Source: Bacillus sp. EB600 | Lineage (GTDB): Bacteria; Bacillota; Bacilli; Bacillales; Cytobacillaceae | Length of the DNA stretch: 52,310 nucleotides | Reading direction: 5' to 3' | Assembly: GCF_024494385.1 (NCBI RefSeq) | Contig: NZ_JAEVLT010000033.1 | Coordinates: forward strand, 1-52,310 | Part shown: positions 49,393-52,310 of the stretch, piece by piece | How positions within the stretch are numbered: position 1 is the stretch's first letter | How the letters are laid out: every line of letters begins with the position of its first letter | Made by a program: the position numbers and the translations under genes | Notes under the pieces: generated by a model | Told to the model about the DNA's origin: nothing | The model's database searches: none | What the model saw: the letters and a program-made list of their open reading frames with translations, nothing else

Positions 49393-49535
49393 CTAATAAA
49401 TCGCTTCAAGTTCACTAACGGTAAGGGATTTTAACTCTGGTATGTCTCCCTGTGAAGAGCATCATCGATTATTTTGTTTATATAAAAACTTTTTAATTTC
49501 TCCATGGCAGAACGCAAATGCTCTGACAATTTCAT
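49393..49535 (-). pseudogene. FbpA-like small gene, apparently frameshifted
   Basis: A start with AAAGGGGGGG upstream gives MKLSEHLRSAMEKLKSFYIN and then KIIDDA, the N-terminal pattern of Fur-regulated basic protein A. The frame stops early at 49431 (34 codons). In another frame the DNA continues PELKSLTVSELEAIY and stops at 49393, which is the conserved FbpA C-terminal pattern. A single-base indel around 49445-49465 would join both parts. It is either a true mutation or a sequence error. Confidence 0.55.
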
Positions 49536-49549
49536 CATCCCCCCCTTTG

Positions 49550-49687
49550 TTAGGAATTTTGAATTCTGCGTAAAAGCTCCGGGGCCTGTGAACCTAAAGA
49601 CTTTAATAGTTCCTCATACAATTCCTCTCTTAATAGATCCAGACGGACAATTTTCATTGCTAAATTTATTTCATTCTTCCGATACAT
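49550..49687 (-). CDS. Small hypothetical protein (45 aa)
   Basis: A helical, charged 45-residue protein (MYRKNEINLAMKIVRLDLL, continuing to ELLRRIQNS). AAAGGATGG lies about 5-8 nt before the ATG at 49687; in-frame starts further upstream are less well placed. It is followed 14 bp later by the FbpA-like gene with its own strong ribosome binding site, so the two probably share a transcript. I recognise no family. Confidence 0.5.
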   Translation of the reverse strand: MYRKNEINLAMKIVRLDLLREELYEELLKSLGSQAPELLRRIQNS

Positions 49688-49810
49688 TTTACCCATCCTT
49701 TCTAATGGTATTGGCATTGTATATTTATAAGAGACCAAAAAACTGTGAATTTTGATTACTACCGCTTTTTTTATAAGATTAGTTTATTTTTGATCTTCTG
49801 TCAGAAGTAT

Positions 49811-49827
49811 TGTTAGAAAAACTAACA
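49811..49827. promoter_or_regulatory. Dyad upstream of the symporter-family gene
   Basis: TGTTAG and CTAACA flank a 5-bp A tract about 100 bp before the start of the bile-acid symporter-family gene. It may be an operator; too short to be sure. Confidence 0.3.
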
Positions 49828-49925
49828 GGATTTTTACTTCCAATTGAGGCAATATTAATTACTTTTTTCTATAAAAAGAGATACAATCTTCATAGAAGAA
49901 AATAACTGTTTGGAGAGAGAATATC

Positions 49926-50891
49926 ATGTTGCAAAAGGTTAACCGGAAGCTTGAAAAATTGATGCCGGTCATTACCCCTGTTAGTGTCTTAATTGGAGTA
50001 TTACTTGCATCCTATCTAAAAGGCTTTTCTTATTTAATTCCATGGATTTTTGCATTTATGACGTTTACCGGAAGCCTAGGCTCTAATTTTAAATCGTTTA
50101 AGGAAGCTGTTAGTCATCCCGTTCCGATCCTGGCTGCATTAGGGTTATTACATGTTGTCATGCCACTCTGGGCGCTGGCGATAGGTCATCTTACTTTTAA
50201 TGGTGATGCCTACACTATCACAGGATTGGTGATGGCTATGGTCATCCCCACGGGGATAACAAGTTTTGTATGGGTTTCTATCTATAAAGGAAATATTGCT
50301 CTGACGTTATCCATCATTCTCATCGATACAATGTTATCACCGTTTATCGTTCCGCTTACACTATCATTAATTGTTGGACAAAATATCGAAATGGATGTAT
50401 GGGGGATCATGAAGGGGTTACTTGTTATGGTCGTCATTCCCTCGCTGATTGCCATGACTTTAAATCAGTCAACAAATGGGAAAGCTAAACAAGTTTTAGG
50501 GGCGCCTTTAGCGCCTTTTTCAAAAATTTTTCTGGGAATTACTGTGATGCTGAATAGTGCTGTTGTTGCACCCTATTTAAGTCATGTTACCTTAAAGCTG
50601 GTTGGAATTGTACTAGTTATCTTTGTTATTGCTTCAACAGGCTACTTGTTCTCCTTTTTTACAGGATTGTTGCTGAAGAGAGATAAAGGGACCGTTGTTT
50701 CGCTAATTTTCACAGGTGGAATGAGAAATATTAGCGCGGGAGCCGTAATAGCGGTAGCCTATTTCCCGCCTGCAGTAGCAGTGCCAGTTGTAGTGGGAAT
50801 GCTTTTTCAACAAGTCCTTGCATCCCTAAACGGAGCATTATTGGATAAATACTATAAAAAGCAAGTTCATAAAGAAAGTTTGTCTGCCTGA
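49926..50891 (+). CDS. Bile acid:sodium symporter family protein
   Basis: A 321-residue membrane protein with nine to ten helices of the BASS fold. The conserved IFAFMTFTGSLGSNFKSF after the second helix, VMAMVIPTGITSFVW in the crossing region and FTGGMRNISAG later are typical. Bacterial members transport organic anions such as pantoate or other keto acids rather than bile acids; the substrate is unknown here. GGAGAGAG precedes the ATG. Single gene with its own terminator. Confidence 0.85.
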   Translation: MLQKVNRKLEKLMPVITPVSVLIGVLLASYLKGFSYLIPWIFAFMTFTGSLGSNFKSFKEAVSHPVPILAALGLLHVVMPLWALAIGHLTFNGDAYTITGLVMAMVIPTGITSFVWVSIYKGNIALTLSIILIDTMLSPFIVPLTLSLIVGQNIEMDVWGIMKGLLVMVVIPSLIAMTLNQSTNGKAKQVLGAPLAPFSKIFLGITVMLNSAVVAPYLSHVTLKLVGIVLVIFVIASTGYLFSFFTGLLLKRDKGTVVSLIFTGGMRNISAGAVIAVAYFPPAVAVPVVVGMLFQQVLASLNGALLDKYYKKQVHKESLSA

Positions 50892-50916
50892 TGCAATTTT
50901 TGTGAATAGGAATAAT

Positions 50917-50956
50917 GAAAAAAACGTATCCGAAAATGATACGCTTTTTTTTTTAT
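50917..50956 (+). terminator. Terminator of the BASS-family gene
   Basis: CGTATC and GATACG arms with flanking A and T runs around a 7-nt loop, ending in ten T. Confidence 0.8.
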
Positions 50957-51167
50957 GGAAGGTCTTTGTGACAATATAATCTGCAAAATGAAGGAGCTAT
51001 AGAAGTAATTTGTAAATAAGACGTCAGAAGTTAACTATTTCCCGGAAAATTGTCGAACGGGCGTTTTTGTAGCTTCCATTTTGTAAAAGCATCGGAAAAC
51101 TAAGTCTAACATCCACTCTTTACCTGAATTCGGTCCAATATCTTCCTTCTATCCAACAAAGGAAGGA

Positions 51168-52160
51168 CTAAAGTTTAACGATTGTTCTTCCACGAGCTTC
51201 TCCTTGAAGAATCGTAGACAAGGAACCAGGAAGTTCCTCTAGGGAAACCTCTTTATTAACAATCATTTCTAAGCGATTTGGCTTAAAATCTGTTGCCATC
51301 CGCTTCCAAATTGTTTTTCTCGTTTCCATTGGACAGTAGACTGAATCGATGCCAAGCAGGTTGATCCCGCGGAGGATGAAGGGAAACACGGTTGTTGGTA
51401 CATCTGTACCACCTGTGAGACCGCTGACTGCAACCGACCCATTGTAGGCTGTTTTACTTAGAATCGAAGCGAGCGTTTTGCCGCCTACAGGATCTACAGC
51501 CCCGGCCCAGAGCTGCTTGTCTAAGGTTTTGATCTTTTCTTCAGTAACATCATCCCGGGTTAGAATTTCTTTTGCTCCTAATTCCTGAAGAAATGAATGT
51601 TCAGCATTTTTACCAGTACTTGCTACAACATCATATCCACGCTTCGCAAGAATGGACACGGCCATGCTGCCTACTCCGCCAGTAGCACCTGTAACAAGGA
51701 CTTTTCCTTTTTGAGGAGTTAGGCCGTTTTCTTCTAATCGATGGACAGATAATGCCGCCGTAAAGCCGGCCGTTCCATAAATCATTGCTTCTTTTAAGCT
51801 AAGACCTTCTGGCAAAGGTACGATCCATTCAGCCGGAATTCGTGCATACTCACTATAACCGCCATAATGAGAAACACCGATCTCATAGCTTGTAGCAATT
51901 ACCTTGTCGCCTTTTTTAAAGAGCGGGTCCTGTGAATCAACCACAACACCTGCTAGATCAATTCCCGGAATAAAGGGATAGGAGCGAACAATTTTTCCTT
52001 TAGGAATGCTCGCCAATCCGTCTTTATAGTTTACACTCGAGTAGGCAACTTTGATTAGAACATCACCTTTTGGCAGATCATCTAGGGTTATATCCTTTAT
52101 ATTTACGGTGAAATCTTCATCTGTCTTATTTACCATTAAAGCTTTAAAAGACTTGTCCAT
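51168..52160 (-). CDS. YhdH/AcuI-type NADPH oxidoreductase
   Basis: A 330-residue medium-chain dehydrogenase/reductase of the quinone-oxidoreductase/acrylyl-CoA-reductase subfamily. The N-terminal groES-like domain has VNYKDGLA and PGIDLAGVV, and the catalytic zinc Cys is absent as in this zinc-free group. The Rossmann domain carries VTGATGGVGSMAVSIL, and GIDSVYCPMETRKTIWKRMA near the end is YhdH-like. It probably reduces activated C=C bonds such as in acryloyl-CoA or quinones. I chose the ATG at 52160, with GAGAGGAG upstream; the frame extends to 52220 without a site. Confidence 0.87.
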   Translation of the reverse strand: MDKSFKALMVNKTDEDFTVNIKDITLDDLPKGDVLIKVAYSSVNYKDGLASIPKGKIVRSYPFIPGIDLAGVVVDSQDPLFKKGDKVIATSYEIGVSHYGGYSEYARIPAEWIVPLPEGLSLKEAMIYGTAGFTAALSVHRLEENGLTPQKGKVLVTGATGGVGSMAVSILAKRGYDVVASTGKNAEHSFLQELGAKEILTRDDVTEEKIKTLDKQLWAGAVDPVGGKTLASILSKTAYNGSVAVSGLTGGTDVPTTVFPFILRGINLLGIDSVYCPMETRKTIWKRMATDFKPNRLEMIVNKEVSLEELPGSLSTILQGEARGRTIVKL

Positions 52161-52310
52161 TGTTAAAACTCCTCTCAGATTAAGTAAGTGATTAAATCGT
52201 TTTATAAAGAAGAAATGCAATTTTTAGAATGACATATTCATCAATATTTCTAGGATTGTAGCCTGTAAGATTGGATAATTTATTAAGCTTGTACTGAAAG
52301 GTGTTTTTAT

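Overview
The window is chromosomal DNA of a low-GC, endospore-forming Bacillaceae bacterium. Evidence: tnrA, aprX, a T-box-controlled ilv-leu operon, tcyABC and guaD-ade arrangements like those of Bacillus subtilis, purine-rich ribosome binding sites, and AT-rich intergenic DNA. Neobacillus, Cytobacillus or a near relative would fit, but the genus cannot be fixed by eye. No rRNA, tRNA, CRISPR array, prophage or intact insertion sequence was seen. The only mobile-element trace is an IS110-type transposase remnant near 31.9 kb.

Layout. 0-9.4 kb: glpD, an alpha/beta hydrolase, the serine protease aprX, a MESH1-like HD hydrolase, a glutamate/proton symporter, a DEDDh exonuclease and an orphan membrane protein. 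9.5-13.7 kb: a self-contained ECF transporter operon (ecfA1-ecfA2-ecfT-S component) whose last gene is an S58 (DmpA-type) aminopeptidase; ecfA2 appears to start at a CTG codon. 13.9-17.2 kb: a GntR/YtrA-type repressor with an ABC-2 exporter. 17.3-21.7 kb (minus strand): an aldo/keto reductase behind a 30-bp perfect palindrome, a probable spore-associated gene pair, and purine salvage genes ade and guaD. 22-31.6 kb: small membrane proteins, an OYE-type flavin reductase, a tcyABC cystine importer, M20 and M19 peptidases, and small conserved proteins (HTH, DUF488, hemolysin III/PAQR, DUF1836, DUF3892). 31.6-34.4 kb: DUF4183 proteins, one with a collagen-like stalk, and a tandem pair of small DUF3147-type membrane proteins downstream of an FNR-type box.

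34.6-45.2 kb (minus strand): complete branched-chain amino acid biosynthesis, ilvD and then T-box-ilvB-ilvN-ilvC-leuA-leuB-leuC-leuD. 45.6-49.2 kb (minus strand): a nitrogen block of tnrA, amtB (two good TnrA boxes upstream), a DUF294 GlnD-like nucleotidyltransferase and a DnaQ-type exonuclease. No PII (glnK) gene accompanies amtB. 49.4-52.2 kb: two tiny ORFs, one an apparently frameshifted FbpA-like gene, then a bile-acid:sodium-symporter family protein and a YhdH/AcuI-type oxidoreductase.

The signals most worth a second look are a roughly 150-bp intergenic repeat present three times with compensatory base changes in its terminal stem, the CTG start of ecfA2, the ECF plus S58 peptidase operon, the TnrA-linked amtB-DUF294-exonuclease cluster, and a leader upstream of a DUF4183 gene whose two inverted repeats interleave like a pseudoknot. 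None of these alone proves a new system.
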